Positions 9,305 to 18,369 of a DNA stretch of 64,000 nt are shown here, in pieces; the stretch's first letter is position 1, and each line of letters begins with the position of its first letter. This DNA is from Hydrogenophaga sp. Root209 (lineage in GTDB: Bacteria; Pseudomonadota; Gammaproteobacteria; Burkholderiales; Burkholderiaceae_C). A program made the position numbers and the translations under genes. The notes below the pieces were generated by a model. That model was not told the DNA's origin and did no database searches. It worked only from the letters and a program-made list of their open reading frames with translations. The stretch is taken from positions 295,247 through 359,246 of the forward strand of contig NZ_LMIE01000031.1 of the NCBI RefSeq assembly GCF_001428625.1. Reading direction: 5' to 3'.

Positions 9305-10206
9305 TCTCCCGCCATTGGCTCCGACTTCTGCTGGCGTTCGCGCTCGCTGCCGCGGGGCAGGCGCACGCGGTGGACGTGTCGCAGCGCCAGGCCTGGCGTG
9401 AGCAGGCGCAGGGCTTCGAGCACGGCGAGGGGGTGAAGCGCGACACCGAGGCCGCCATCCGTCTGTATTGCCAGGCCGCGCTGGCTGGTGACGCGATGTC
9501 GGCCTACAACCTGGGCTGGATCTACGCCAACGGCCGCGGCGTGGAGCGCAACGACGGGTATGCCGCGCATTGGTTTGCGCGCGCCGCATTGCTGGGCGAC
9601 ACGCACGCCGAGGGCATGTTCAACCGCCTGGCCACGCCGGCAGACAAGCCCGAATGTGTGCAGGAGGCCGAACGCACCGACCTGCAAAAGGCCAATGAGG
9701 CCAGGCAGGCAGCGGAAGTCACCGAGCTCGCGACGCACTACCAGTCCCTCGTGAACACACCCGAACAGCAGCGGATCATGAAGATCGTCTACAAGCTGGC
9801 GCCGCAGTTCGGCATTCAGCCGGGCCTGGCCTTCGCGGTGATCCGGGCCGAGTCCAACTTCAACGTGAACGCGCGGTCGGACAAGAACGCGCAGGGCCTG
9901 ATGCAGCTCATCCCCGAGACGGCGGCGCGCTTTCGCGTGCGCAAGCCGTTCGACGCCGAGCAGAACATCCGCGGCGGCCTGTCGTACCTGCAATGGCTGC
10001 TGGCCTATTTCCGGGGCAACGTGCCCTTGGTGCTGGCCGCTTACAACGCAGGTGAGGGCACGGTCGACCGCTACCGCGGTGTGCCGCCTTACCCCGAGAC
10101 CCAGGGCTACATCAAACGCATCCAGCAGGTGTTCGCGCTGCAGCACCACCCGTTCGACGCACGCATCACATCCCCCTCGCAGGCCCTGCCCAACCGCCTT
10201 CCATGA
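9301..10206 (+). CDS. Lytic transglycosylase with N-terminal Sel1-like repeats
   Basis: A 301-residue exported protein. A signal peptide covers residues 1-23 (cleavage after QAHA). Two Sel1-type repeats (about 36-110) contain [14 protein letters not shown] and [10 protein letters not shown]. The SLT domain (about 165-285) has the catalytic Glu184 in RAESNFN, then [11 protein letters not shown] and LAAYNAGEG. It cleaves peptidoglycan to 1,6-anhydro-muropeptides in the periplasm. Sel1 repeats probably hold a partner protein, a fusion seen in some betaproteobacteria. Both ends overlap neighbouring genes by 4 bases. Confidence 0.9.
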   Translation: MISRHWLRLLLAFALAAAGQAHAVDVSQRQAWREQAQGFEHGEGVKRDTEAAIRLYCQAALAGDAMSAYNLGWIYANGRGVERNDGYAAHWFARAALLGDTHAEGMFNRLATPADKPECVQEAERTDLQKANEARQAAEVTELATHYQSLVNTPEQQRIMKIVYKLAPQFGIQPGLAFAVIRAESNFNVNARSDKNAQGLMQLIPETAARFRVRKPFDAEQNIRGGLSYLQWLLAYFRGNVPLVLAAYNAGEGTVDRYRGVPPYPETQGYIKRIQQVFALQHHPFDARITSPSQALPNRLP

Positions 10207-11033
10207 CCCGTCCCATCCGATCGCAGTACGAAGACTTCATGCGCCACGTCTACACCACAGGCGTGCAGAAAACAGACCGCACCGGCACCGGCACCACCAG
10301 CGTGTTTGGCCACCAGATGCGCTTTGACCTCAATGAAGGTTTCCCGCTCGTGACCACCAAGAAGGTGTTCCTGCGCGCCATCATCGTGGAGCTGCTCTGG
10401 TTCCTGCGCGGCGACAGCAACGTGAAGTGGTTGCAGGAACGCGGCTGCACGATCTGGGACGAGTGGGCCCGGGAAGACGGCGACCTGGGCCCGGTCTATG
10501 GCGTGCAGTGGCGCAGCTGGCCCACGCCCGGCGGTGGCCACATCGACCAGATCGCCGACGTGATGAACACGCTCAAGAGCAACCCGGATTCGCGCCGCAT
10601 CATCGTGAGCGCCTGGAACGTGGCCGAGCTCTCCAAGATGGCGCTCATGCCGTGCCATGCGTTCTTCCAGTTCTACGTGGCCCCTCCCACCGAGCCCGGA
10701 GGGCGCGGCAAGCTGAGCTGCCAGCTCTACCAGCGCAGCGCCGACATCTTTCTTGGCGTGCCTTTCAACATCGCCAGCTACGCGCTGCTCACCCACATGG
10801 TGGCGCAGCAGTGCGATCTGGACGTGGGCGACTTCATCTGGACTGGTGGCGACTGCCACATCTACAGCAACCACCACGAGCAGGTGGAACTGCAGCTCTC
10901 GCGCCAGCCCATGGCCTACCCCAGCTTGCACATCAAGCGCCGCCCGGCCAGCATTTTCGAATACGAGTTCGAAGATTTCGAGGTGCAGCACTACCAACAC
11001 CACGCGGCCATCAAGGCGCCTGTAGCGGTGTGA
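10203..11033 (+). CDS. thyA: Thymidylate synthase
   Basis: A 276-residue ThyA that methylates dUMP to dTMP with methylene-tetrahydrofolate, releasing dihydrofolate. The nucleophile Cys151 lies in [17 protein letters not shown] (26-31) and the QRSAD...PFNIASYA block are conserved. It is about 12 residues longer than the E. coli enzyme because of a small loop insertion, [10 protein letters not shown]. folA follows after one exporter gene, so the enzyme that recycles its dihydrofolate product is nearby. Starts and ends overlap neighbours (ATGA, GTGA). Confidence 0.97.
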   Translation: MTRPIRSQYEDFMRHVYTTGVQKTDRTGTGTTSVFGHQMRFDLNEGFPLVTTKKVFLRAIIVELLWFLRGDSNVKWLQERGCTIWDEWAREDGDLGPVYGVQWRSWPTPGGGHIDQIADVMNTLKSNPDSRRIIVSAWNVAELSKMALMPCHAFFQFYVAPPTEPGGRGKLSCQLYQRSADIFLGVPFNIASYALLTHMVAQQCDLDVGDFIWTGGDCHIYSNHHEQVELQLSRQPMAYPSLHIKRRPASIFEYEFEDFEVQHYQHHAAIKAPVAV

Positions 11034-11935
11034 TCAGCCGCCGCCAACTGTGGGCGCTGCTGGCGCTCACGCTCATGTGGGGCGTGAACTGGCCCATGAT
11101 GAAGCTATCGCTGCAGGAACTCTCGCCGCTGTACTTTCGCGCCAGCACCATGCTGCTGGGCGCGCTCTGGCTCTTTGCCTATGTGGCCCGCAGCGGCGAG
11201 CGCATGTGGCCAGCGCGCGCCGAGTGGGCCACCATCGCCTGGCTGGGCCTGCCCAACGTGCTGGGCTGGCACACGCTGTCCATCTTCGGCGTGAGAGAGC
11301 TGGCCTCTGGTCGCGCGGCCATCCTGGGCTTCACCATGCCGATCTTCACCGTGCTGATCGGCGCGGCCTTCTTTGGCGAGCGCATCACGCCGCGCGTGCG
11401 CGTGGCGGTGGTGTGCGCGGGCATTGCCATCGGCCTGCTGCTGTGGCACGAGTTGCAAAGCCTGAGCGGTCGGCCGGTGGGCATCGCGTGGATGCTGGGC
11501 GCGGCGTTCTGCTGGGGTCTGGGCACCTTGATGTTTCGCCGGGCGCACTTCCAGCTGTCGCCCATGGTGGTCACGGTCTGGATGCTGTTGCTGGGCAGTG
11601 CGGTGGTGTGGGTGCTGGCCCTTGCATTGGAGCCTGTGCCCACACCTTCGACCTTCTCCATCCCTCTGTGGATCAGCCTGGTGTACGGCGTGTTCATCAA
11701 CTACGGCGTCGCACAGCTGATCTGGTTCGGCATGGCGCGCGACCTGCCCCCGGCCACCAGCGCCATGAGTGTCATGGCGATTCCACTGGTGGGCACGCTG
11801 AGCGCCACCTTCATCGTGGGCGAGGTGCCGCACTGGCAGGACTGGGTGGCCATCGGCTTCGTGATGATGGCCATTGCCAGCGTGCTGCTGCCCTCTCGAG
11901 CCGCAGCGGCTGCGCCCGGGCCGGCGGCACAATAG
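11030..11935 (+). CDS. EamA/DMT-superfamily membrane transporter
   Basis: A 301-residue inner-membrane protein with ten predicted helices in two EamA repeats. The first begins [19 protein letters not shown] and ends GIAIGLLLW; the second covers about 155-290. DMT exporters export amino acids, metabolites or drugs; the substrate is unknown. The start is taken as the GTG at 11030, which overlaps the thyA stop as GTGA; no ATG lies before the first membrane helix. It interrupts an otherwise typical thyA-folA pair, so a link to folate or pyrimidine metabolites is possible but unproven. Confidence 0.85.
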   Translation: MISRRQLWALLALTLMWGVNWPMMKLSLQELSPLYFRASTMLLGALWLFAYVARSGERMWPARAEWATIAWLGLPNVLGWHTLSIFGVRELASGRAAILGFTMPIFTVLIGAAFFGERITPRVRVAVVCAGIAIGLLLWHELQSLSGRPVGIAWMLGAAFCWGLGTLMFRRAHFQLSPMVVTVWMLLLGSAVVWVLALALEPVPTPSTFSIPLWISLVYGVFINYGVAQLIWFGMARDLPPATSAMSVMAIPLVGTLSATFIVGEVPHWQDWVAIGFVMMAIASVLLPSRAAAAAPGPAAQ

Positions 11936-11939
11936 CGGC

Positions 11940-12452
11940 ATGCCAGCCACAGCCCAGCCCAGCCCTCGCCTCCATCTCATCTTTGCGCGCGCCGCCAATG
12001 GCGTGATCGGCAAGGACAACGCCCTGCCCTGGCACCTGCCAGAGGACATGGCTCACTTCAAACGCACCACGCTGGGCTGCCCGGTGATCATGGGCCGCAA
12101 GACGTGGGATTCGTTGCCCCGCAAGTTCCGGCCGTTGCCCGGCCGGCTCAACATCGTCGTCACGCGCGACGTGCACTGGCAGGCCGATGGCGCCGCGCGT
12201 GCAAGCTCGCTTGAAGATGCCGTGAGGCTGTGCCCGCCCGATGCCGACGCCTGGGTGATTGGCGGCGCGCAGGTCTACACCGCCGCGCTGCACCTGGCCG
12301 ACACGGCGGTGGTCACCGAGATCGCGCAGGACTTCGAGGGCGACGCCTTCGCCCCCGTGTTCGGGCCCACTTGGCGCGAGACCGCGCGCGAGCACCACAC
12401 CGCGGCCAACGGCCTGCCGTTTGCCTTCGTCACCTACACACAGGACCGCTGA
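11940..12452 (+). CDS. folA: Dihydrofolate reductase
   Basis: A 170-residue DHFR that reduces dihydrofolate with NADPH. ANGVIGKDNALPWHLPEDM holds the Met20-loop region and the active-site acid; MGRKTWDSLP and WVIGGAQVY bind NADPH. The ATG at 11940 is chosen because homology begins at PRLHLIFARA shortly after it and the upstream gene ends at 11935. It recycles the product of thyA encoded two genes upstream. Confidence 0.95.
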   Translation: MPATAQPSPRLHLIFARAANGVIGKDNALPWHLPEDMAHFKRTTLGCPVIMGRKTWDSLPRKFRPLPGRLNIVVTRDVHWQADGAARASSLEDAVRLCPPDADAWVIGGAQVYTAALHLADTAVVTEIAQDFEGDAFAPVFGPTWRETAREHHTAANGLPFAFVTYTQDR

Positions 12453-12456
12453 AGCC

Positions 12457-13233
12457 ATGCAAATCGCCACCTGGAACATCAACTCCCTCACCGTGCGCCT
12501 GCCCCAGGTGCTGGACTGGCTCGCCGCCAACCCTGTCGATGCACTCGGGCTGCAAGAGCTCAAGCTGGTGGACGAGAAGTTTCCCTATGACGCATTGAAG
12601 GAAGCCGGGTACCACGCCGCGGTTTTTGGCCAGAAGACCTACAACGGCGTGGCCATCCTGAGCCGCACGCCCGTGACCGACGTGGTGCGCAACATCCCGA
12701 TGCATTCCGACGACCAGTCGCGCGTGATCGCCGCGACCCTGGACACCCCAGAGGGACCGCTGCGACTGGTGAACTGCTATTTCGTCAACGGGCAGGAACC
12801 CGGCTCGGAGAAATTTGCCTACAAGCTGCGCTGGCTGGAGGCGCTGCACCGGTGGCTCGTGGAAGAGTTGAAAGTGCATTCGCGGTTGGTGCTGATGGGC
12901 GATTTCAACGTGGCGCCAGAAGACCGTGATTCGTTCGATCCCGTGGGCTTGAAGGACACCATCCACCACACGGTGGAAGAGCGCGCGCACTTCCAGGCCT
13001 TGCTGCAACTGGGGCTCACCGACGCCTACCGACTGTTCGAGCAGCCCGAGAAGAGCTATTCATGGTGGGACTACCGCATGCTGGGCTTCCAGAAGAACCG
13101 CGGGCTGCGCATCGACCATATTCTGGTGAGTGAGGCGCTGCGCGACGGTGTCAAGGCATGCACCATCGACCGCGCGCCCCGCAAGAACCAACAGCCCAGC
13201 GACCATGCACCGGTGGTGGTCACTCTAGATTGA
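12457..13233 (+). CDS. xthA: Exodeoxyribonuclease III (AP endonuclease)
   Basis: A 258-residue member of the exonuclease III / EEP family for repair of abasic sites and 3' blocks. Metal and catalytic motifs are present: TWNINSL (Asn), LQELKL (metal Glu), MGDFNVAPEDRD (Asp and Asn), LRIDHILV and PSDHAPV (His). The ATG at 12457 follows the folA stop by four bases. Its last 14 bases overlap the 3' end of ntrC on the other strand, so the two transcripts are convergent and could form an antisense overlap. Confidence 0.93.
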   Translation: MQIATWNINSLTVRLPQVLDWLAANPVDALGLQELKLVDEKFPYDALKEAGYHAAVFGQKTYNGVAILSRTPVTDVVRNIPMHSDDQSRVIAATLDTPEGPLRLVNCYFVNGQEPGSEKFAYKLRWLEALHRWLVEELKVHSRLVLMGDFNVAPEDRDSFDPVGLKDTIHHTVEERAHFQALLQLGLTDAYRLFEQPEKSYSWWDYRMLGFQKNRGLRIDHILVSEALRDGVKACTIDRAPRKNQQPSDHAPVVVTLD

Positions 13234-14779
13234 GTTCTTGTATTTTTCGGGTGATCGTGTTGCGCCCAATGCCCAGCTTGTGCGCGGCCTCGATGCGCCG
13301 GCCTCGGGTGTTGACCAGCGCCGTCTGAATCAGCTTGGTCTCGAAGCGGCGGGTGAGCACGTCCCACACATCAGTGCGGCCCTCTTCCAGCAACGCCAAC
13401 GCCTCGGCCTGCAGGCCCGTTTCCCAGGCCGGCACCGATGCCGTCGGCACGGCATCAGGCACTGGTGAAAATTCGGCCATGGTGAGTGAAGGCGATTCGA
13501 TGTGCGAGGCCTCCGGGAGCGCCACGAGTGGCAAAGTGGCCGAGAACGGGGCCGAAGCGGTGGGCGTGGACAACGCCTCTGGCAGTTCCGCCAACGCCGC
13601 CACCGACGTTCCCGCCATGGCCAGCACCTCGGGGGGCAGGTCCTTGACTTCGATCATCTGGGCGGGCGCCATCACGGTGAGCCAGTGACACACGTTCTCC
13701 AGTTGCCGCACGTTGCCGGGAAAGTCGAACGTGCCCAACAACCGGATGGCGGACTCTGAAATGCGCTTGGGCTCCACACCCAGTTGCTTGGCACTTTGCT
13801 GCAGGAAAAAGCGCGTGAGCATGGGCACGTCTTCACGACGCTCGCGCAAGGCAGGCAGACGCAGGCGGATCACATTGAGCCGGTGAAACAGATCCTCGCG
13901 GAACACACCTTCCTTGACACGTTGCTCCAGGTTCTGGTGCGTGGCGGCAATCACGCGCACGTTGGCGCGCACGGCGCTGTGGCCACCGACACGGTAGAAG
14001 TGTCCGTCGGACAACACGCGCAGCAAGCGCGTCTGGAGGTCAAACGGCATGTCGCCGATTTCGTCGAGAAACAGCGTGCCGCCATCGGCCTGCTCGAAGC
14101 GACCACGGCGCATCGTCTGCGCACCGGTGAAGGCACCCCGCTCATGGCCGAAGAGTTCGGACTCCAGCAAGTCCTTCGGAATCGCTGCGGTGTTGATGGC
14201 CACGAACGGGCCTGCGGCGCGGGGCGAATGTTTGTGCAAGGCGCGCGCCACCAGCTCTTTGCCGGAGCCCGATTCACCGGTGATCAGCACCGTGACCTGG
14301 CTCTGGCTCAAGCGTCCGATCGCGCGAAACACATCCTGCATGGCCGGCGCCTGCCCGAGCATCTCGGGCGCGGCGGTCATGCGTTCTTCGGCCACCTCTT
14401 CTCGCTGGCTTTCTTCCACCGCACGGCGGATCAGCTCCACCGCCTTCGGCAGATCGAACGGCTTGGGCAGGTATTCGAATGCTCCACCCTGGAAGGCAGA
14501 CACCGCACTGTCGAGGTCGGAGAAGGCGGTCATGATGATGACCGGCAGGCCGGGCAGCATTTCCTTGACCTTCTCCAGCAGCTCCAGGCCAGAGCCGCCG
14601 GGCATGCGGATGTCGCTCACCAGGATCTGCGGGCCTTCGCTTTCGGGTGAGTCCGTCAGGGCCTTGAGAACGTCCTGCGGATTGGTGAAGCTGCGTGTGG
14701 GCAGGTTCTCGCGCAACAGCGCTTTTTCAAGCACGAAGCGGATCGATTGATCGTCGTCCACTATCCAGATCGGCTTCAT
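13220..14779 (-). CDS. ntrC: Nitrogen regulation response regulator NtrC
   Basis: A 519-residue sigma-54 activator. The receiver domain has phospho-acceptor Asp56 (VSDIRMPG). The AAA+ domain has Walker A GESGSGKE (168-175) and the sigma-54 contact loop GAFTGA (215-220). A Fis-type helix-turn-helix closes the protein (IEAAHKLGIGRNTITRKIQ). The linker before the HTH (about 400-465) is unusually long and rich in Ala, Pro and Ser. NtrB phosphorylates it under nitrogen limitation to activate glnA and other nitrogen genes. It follows ntrB, 51 bases downstream, and overlaps the xthA 3' end. Confidence 0.96.
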   Translation of the reverse strand: MKPIWIVDDDQSIRFVLEKALLRENLPTRSFTNPQDVLKALTDSPESEGPQILVSDIRMPGGSGLELLEKVKEMLPGLPVIIMTAFSDLDSAVSAFQGGAFEYLPKPFDLPKAVELIRRAVEESQREEVAEERMTAAPEMLGQAPAMQDVFRAIGRLSQSQVTVLITGESGSGKELVARALHKHSPRAAGPFVAINTAAIPKDLLESELFGHERGAFTGAQTMRRGRFEQADGGTLFLDEIGDMPFDLQTRLLRVLSDGHFYRVGGHSAVRANVRVIAATHQNLEQRVKEGVFREDLFHRLNVIRLRLPALRERREDVPMLTRFFLQQSAKQLGVEPKRISESAIRLLGTFDFPGNVRQLENVCHWLTVMAPAQMIEVKDLPPEVLAMAGTSVAALAELPEALSTPTASAPFSATLPLVALPEASHIESPSLTMAEFSPVPDAVPTASVPAWETGLQAEALALLEEGRTDVWDVLTRRFETKLIQTALVNTRGRRIEAAHKLGIGRNTITRKIQELNLE

Positions 14780-14830
14780 GTTGGTGTCGTCCCTTCTTGT
14801 GGCGCAGCGCTCGGCAATGGTGTGTCGGTT

Positions 14831-15979
14831 CTAGGGCAAGGGGATGAGGATCTTGAAGTCCGTGCATCCCGGCACGCTCTCACACTCGATCAATCCATGG
14901 TGCTGCTGAACAAAGGTTTGTGCCAGCGTGAGCCCCAGGCCGGAGCCGCCATCGCGTCCCGACACAAGCGGGAAAAAGATGCGGTCCTTGATCGAGTCTG
15001 GTACGCCAGGCCCGTTGTCGATGACATGCAATTCCAATGCCAGGCGATAGCGCTGCTTGCCAAACGTGACTTGCCGACCCACACGGGTCTTGAAAATGAT
15101 CTTCGCCTCACCCGCCGCGATGCGTTCGGCCAGCGCTTGCGCCGCGTTGTGCGCGATGTTGAGCACGGCCTGGATGAGTTGCTCGCGGTCACCGCGAAAC
15201 TCGGGAATGGAAGTGTCGTAGTCGCGCACCACGCGCAACCCCTTGGGGAACTCGGCCAGTATGAGCGAACGCACCCGCTCGCAAACCTCGTGAATGTTCA
15301 CGTCACCCACCACGTGCGGTCGGCGGTGCGGCGCGAGCAGGCGATCAACCAGCGATTGCAGCCGATCAGCCTCGTGGATGATGACCTGTGTGTATTCGAT
15401 GAGTTCGCGCGAATCCAGCTCCATCTGAAGCAGTTGCGCGGCTCCGCGAATCCCGCCCAGCGGATTCTTGATCTCGTGCGCGAGGTTGCGAATGAGCTCC
15501 TTGTTGGCCTGGGCCTGGTCGATCAGGCGCTCCTCGCGCTCTTGTCTGGCCTGTTGCTCCAGCGGCAACAACTCCACCACTACCTCACCCTTGCTCTCGG
15601 TCTGGGCCACCACCACATGCACCGGCAAGGATTCATGGCTCACGCGCTTGAGCCAGGCGTCGTAGCGCAAGGCGGCAAATTCGTTGCCCCGGGCGCCACT
15701 GAGTGCGTTCTCCAGTAAGGCGGGCTCGGTGAAGCAGTCTTGAAACAGGGAGTTGGCAATGCTGCGTCGGGAGGTGCCCAGCGCATCCTCGAGCGCCGCG
15801 TTCGCATACAGCACATGCCCATCTGCATCGACCACCGCAACCAGGGTGGCCAACAAGTCAAGCGATTGAAAACGCCCCGACGAGGCAGCGGGCCGCTTCG
15901 CGCCTCCGGCCCCCGTCGGCTTGGGCGGCGCCCCGCGTTTGATGGGAGATGGAGCTGGTGTCTTCTTCAAACCGCTCAT
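14831..15979 (-). CDS. ntrB: Nitrogen regulation sensor kinase NtrB (GlnL)
   Basis: A 382-residue soluble histidine kinase. A basic Pro-rich tail (1-35) leads to a PAS domain (about 38-105). The dimerisation domain has the phospho-acceptor His168 in NLAHEIKNPLGG, and the ATPase domain shows AHNAAQAL, IDNGPGVP and GGSGLGLTLAQ. It phosphorylates or dephosphorylates NtrC depending on PII protein. Its ATG overlaps the stop of the upstream DUF4124-like gene (ATGA), and ntrC follows. Confidence 0.95.
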   Translation of the reverse strand: MSGLKKTPAPSPIKRGAPPKPTGAGGAKRPAASSGRFQSLDLLATLVAVVDADGHVLYANAALEDALGTSRRSIANSLFQDCFTEPALLENALSGARGNEFAALRYDAWLKRVSHESLPVHVVVAQTESKGEVVVELLPLEQQARQEREERLIDQAQANKELIRNLAHEIKNPLGGIRGAAQLLQMELDSRELIEYTQVIIHEADRLQSLVDRLLAPHRRPHVVGDVNIHEVCERVRSLILAEFPKGLRVVRDYDTSIPEFRGDREQLIQAVLNIAHNAAQALAERIAAGEAKIIFKTRVGRQVTFGKQRYRLALELHVIDNGPGVPDSIKDRIFFPLVSGRDGGSGLGLTLAQTFVQQHHGLIECESVPGCTDFKILIPLP

Positions 15980-16497
15980 CTTGCGGCATTGCCCGACGCG
16001 GCAGGCAGCCGGCCCAACTCTCGCTGCAGTCCTGCAACATCGCTCTCGGCGCGTGTCACCGCAGCCTTGAGCTCAGCCACCCGATCCAGATAGCGCTGGT
16101 AGTTGCGCGACTCGATGCCCTGCTTTTCGGGCTCGCCATTGGCGTACTCCTTGCGCGCCTGCGCCAGCCGCTCCTCGGCCTTGCGCAACTCGGCCTCCAG
16201 AATGGCCTTGGCATCGCTGTCGCGGGCACGCTGCGCATTGGGATCCACACGGTCGTTGCCGTTGCGCGTGGCCGCTGCAGGTGTGGTGCGGGCAGCGGGC
16301 GCGGGCTTGGTCCCTTCCACGATCGTGATGTTTCCACCCTCCATCGGGGTGCAGTTGCGGCTCTTGGCCACTTGGGCGTTGTTGGTGTATTCGTTGCCGC
16401 AGCGATAGATGCGCTCCTGGGCCTGGGCTTGCAGGCTGCACAAGGCCACAGCGCCTGCGACGAGGCATGGAACGAAAGAGAAATGCAGAGCGGACAT
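15976..16497 (-). CDS. Periplasmic DUF4124-like protein with coiled coil
   Basis: A 173-residue exported protein. A signal peptide covers about 1-27 (cleavage after AQAQ). A short DUF4124-like segment starts ERIYRCGNEYTNN and contains two cysteines (33 and 49). A Pro/Ala/Thr linker and a charged helix of probable coiled coil (about 97-162, AEERLAQARKEYANGE) follow. Its function is unknown. It is encoded between glnA and ntrB and is translationally coupled to ntrB by ATGA overlap, a position seen in related genomes. The start at 16497 is the ATG that gives the signal peptide. Confidence 0.8.
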   Translation of the reverse strand: MSALHFSFVPCLVAGAVALCSLQAQAQERIYRCGNEYTNNAQVAKSRNCTPMEGGNITIVEGTKPAPAARTTPAAATRNGNDRVDPNAQRARDSDAKAILEAELRKAEERLAQARKEYANGEPEKQGIESRNYQRYLDRVAELKAAVTRAESDVAGLQRELGRLPAASGNAAR

Positions 16498-16620
16498 GGG
16501 CACAGGGTCTCCGTTGGGTCGACACGGCAAAGACTGGCGCCGTTTATCGCGAATCAGTATGACGGAAAACCCTTTGAAAAGTGCCGCCGCCGACCCCATG
16601 GACAGGGCCAGATGTCGCTC

Positions 16621-16652
16621 CAAAACAAAAAGGGACGGCTTGCGCCGTCCCT
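16621..16652 (-). terminator. Rho-independent terminator of glnA
   Basis: AGGGACGGC and GCCGTCCCT form a perfect 9-bp stem with a TTGC loop (16631-16652). On the minus strand it is followed by a T-rich run (16630-16621). It lies 37 bases after the glnA stop and separates glnA from the DUF4124-ntrBC transcript. Confidence 0.9.
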
Positions 16653-16688
16653 CGTCTGCATGGACGCCCGGCCAGGCCGAGCGATCCA

Positions 16689-18104
16689 TCACAGGCTGTA
16701 GTACATGTCGAATTCGACCGGGTGCGGCGCCATGCGGAAACGCGTGACTTCGGCCATCTTGAGCTCGATGTAGGCATCCAGCATGGAGTCGGTGAACACA
16801 CCACCCTTGGTCAGGAAGCCGCGACCCTTGTCGAGATACTCCAGCGCCTGGTCGAGGCTGTGGCACACGGTGGGCACCAACTTGTCCTCTTCCGGCGGCA
16901 GGTGGTACAGGTCCTTGGTGGCGGCTTCGCCCGGGTGGATCTTGTTCTCCACGCCATCCAGACCGGCCATCATCAGGGCCGAGAAGGCCAGGTAAGGGTT
17001 GGCCGAAGGGTCGGGGAAACGCGCTTCGATGCGACGACCTTTGGGATTGGCCACGTACGGGATGCGGATCGAGGCCGAGCGGTTGCGGGCCGAATAAGCC
17101 AGCTTCACCGGGGCTTCGAAGCCAGGCACCAGGCGCTTGTACGAGTTCGTGCCAGGGTTGGTAATGGCATTGAGCGCACGGGCGTGCTTGATGATGCCGC
17201 CCACGTAGTACAGAGCGAATTCGCTCAGGCCGGCGTATCCGTCGCCGGCGAACAGGTTCTTGCCGTCTTTCCAGATCGACTGGTGAACGTGCATGCCCGA
17301 GCCGTTGTCGCCAGCGTAGGGCTTGGGCATGAACGTGGCGGTCTTGCCGTAGGCATTGGCCACGTTCCACACCACGTACTTGAGCACCTGGGTCCAGTCG
17401 GCGCGCTCGACCAGCGTGCTGAACCTGGTGCCGATTTCGTTCTGGCCAGCGCCCGCCACTTCGTGGTGGAACACCTCAACCGGAATGCCCAGCGATTCGA
17501 GGATCAGGGACATCTCGGCGCGCATGTCTTGCGTGCTGTCGACCGGGGGCACGGGGAAGTAGCCACCCTTGACGGTGGGGCGGTGGCCACGGTTGCCGCC
17601 TTCGAGCTTGGCTCCACTGTTCCACGGTGCTTCATATTCGTCGATCTCGCACATCACGCGGCCGGGCTCATTGCTCCAGCGCACGCCGTCGAAGATGAAA
17701 AATTCCGGCTCTGGTCCGAAGTAAGCGGTGTCGCCCAGGCCCGAGGCCTTGAGGTAGGCTTCAGCGCGCTTGGCGATGGAACGCGGGTCGCGGTCGTAGG
17801 CCTTGCCGTCACCCGGCTCGATCACGTCGCACTGCAGGAACAGCGTGGTTTCTTCGAAGAATGGATCGATGTTGGCGGTGTTGGAGTCGGGCATGAGTTG
17901 CATGTCCGAAGCTTCAATGCCTTTCCAGCCAGCGACCGAAGAGCCGTCGAACGCGTGGCCCGAGGTGAACTTGTCTTCGTCGAAGTGGGACACAGGCACG
18001 GTGACGTGCTGCTCTTTGCCCCGGGTGTCGGTGAAACGGAAGTCAACGAACTTGACGTCGTTGTCCTTCACCATTTGCATCACGTCTGCGACGGTCTTGG
18101 CCAT
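16689..18104 (-). CDS. glnA: Glutamine synthetase type I
   Basis: A 471-residue GSI-beta enzyme making glutamine from glutamate and ammonia. [10 protein letters not shown] (131-140), [10 protein letters not shown] (267-276), NRSASIRIP (341-349) and the adenylylation loop with Tyr400 (TKDLYHLP) are present, so control by GlnE adenylylation is expected. The start at 18104 has AGGAG six bases upstream; the longer open frame to 18203 would cover the sigma-54 promoter. Control by NtrC is indicated by the upstream sites described separately. ntrBC lie just downstream. Confidence 0.97.
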   Translation of the reverse strand: MAKTVADVMQMVKDNDVKFVDFRFTDTRGKEQHVTVPVSHFDEDKFTSGHAFDGSSVAGWKGIEASDMQLMPDSNTANIDPFFEETTLFLQCDVIEPGDGKAYDRDPRSIAKRAEAYLKASGLGDTAYFGPEPEFFIFDGVRWSNEPGRVMCEIDEYEAPWNSGAKLEGGNRGHRPTVKGGYFPVPPVDSTQDMRAEMSLILESLGIPVEVFHHEVAGAGQNEIGTRFSTLVERADWTQVLKYVVWNVANAYGKTATFMPKPYAGDNGSGMHVHQSIWKDGKNLFAGDGYAGLSEFALYYVGGIIKHARALNAITNPGTNSYKRLVPGFEAPVKLAYSARNRSASIRIPYVANPKGRRIEARFPDPSANPYLAFSALMMAGLDGVENKIHPGEAATKDLYHLPPEEDKLVPTVCHSLDQALEYLDKGRGFLTKGGVFTDSMLDAYIELKMAEVTRFRMAPHPVEFDMYYSL

Positions 18105-18155
18105 CAAATACTCCTGTAGCTGGGTGAGTGAAAAATGAAAATCGACTTGGGAATG

Positions 18156-18172
18156 AAGCAGTATTTGTGCCA
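18156..18172 (-). promoter_or_regulatory. Sigma-54 (-24/-12) promoter of glnA
   Basis: On the minus strand TGGCACAAATACTGCTT fits TGGCAC-N5-TTGC with one mismatch, and the invariant GG and GC are exactly 10 bases apart. Transcription would begin near 18147, about 40 bases before the glnA ATG. With NtrC encoded nearby and two NtrC boxes upstream, this is very probably the nitrogen-regulated glnA promoter. Confidence 0.85.
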
Positions 18173-18280
18173 AACGCAACCCGGGTTCACCTGAACGGGG
18201 CATCTGCCTCCAAACGCCCGGGGATTATGGCGCAGGCGATGCGCCACAAAGGTTCGCGGCAAAGCGCTGACGAGGGGTTT

Positions 18281-18303
18281 TCAGCCTTCAGCGCGAAGGC
18301 TGA
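18281..18303. repeat. Perfect 9-bp inverted repeat in the glnA upstream region
   Basis: TCAGCCTTC and GAAGGCTGA flank a 5-base loop. It lies between the NtrC boxes and the sigma-54 promoter and downstream of the CinA-like gene. Neither strand has a T-run after it, so it is a weak or rho-assisted transcript end at best. It may alternatively be a protein-binding or DNA-structure element in the activator loop. Confidence 0.5.
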
Positions 18304-18321
18304 ACCGATGAACGGGACATT

Positions 18322-18338
18322 CGCACGATTGCGGTGCA
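18322..18338. promoter_or_regulatory. NtrC-binding site 1 (promoter-proximal)
   Basis: CGCACGATTGCGGTGCA matches the palindromic NtrC consensus TGCACC-N5-GGTGCA at 10 of 12 positions. It is centred about 183 bases upstream of the predicted glnA start site and 29 bases (about three helical turns) from the stronger site 2, the arrangement of a classical NtrC enhancer. Confidence 0.7.
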
Positions 18339-18350
18339 CTCCAAATGATG

Positions 18351-18367
18351 TGCACCAACAAGGTGCA
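18351..18367. promoter_or_regulatory. NtrC-binding site 2 (perfect palindrome)
   Basis: TGCACCAACAAGGTGCA is a perfect match to TGCACC-N5-GGTGCA, very close to the E. coli glnA enhancer sites. It lies three bases from the stop codon of the CinA-like gene and about 212 bases upstream of the predicted glnA start. Its strength predicts that it nucleates NtrC binding. Confidence 0.85.
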
Positions 18368-18369
18368 AC

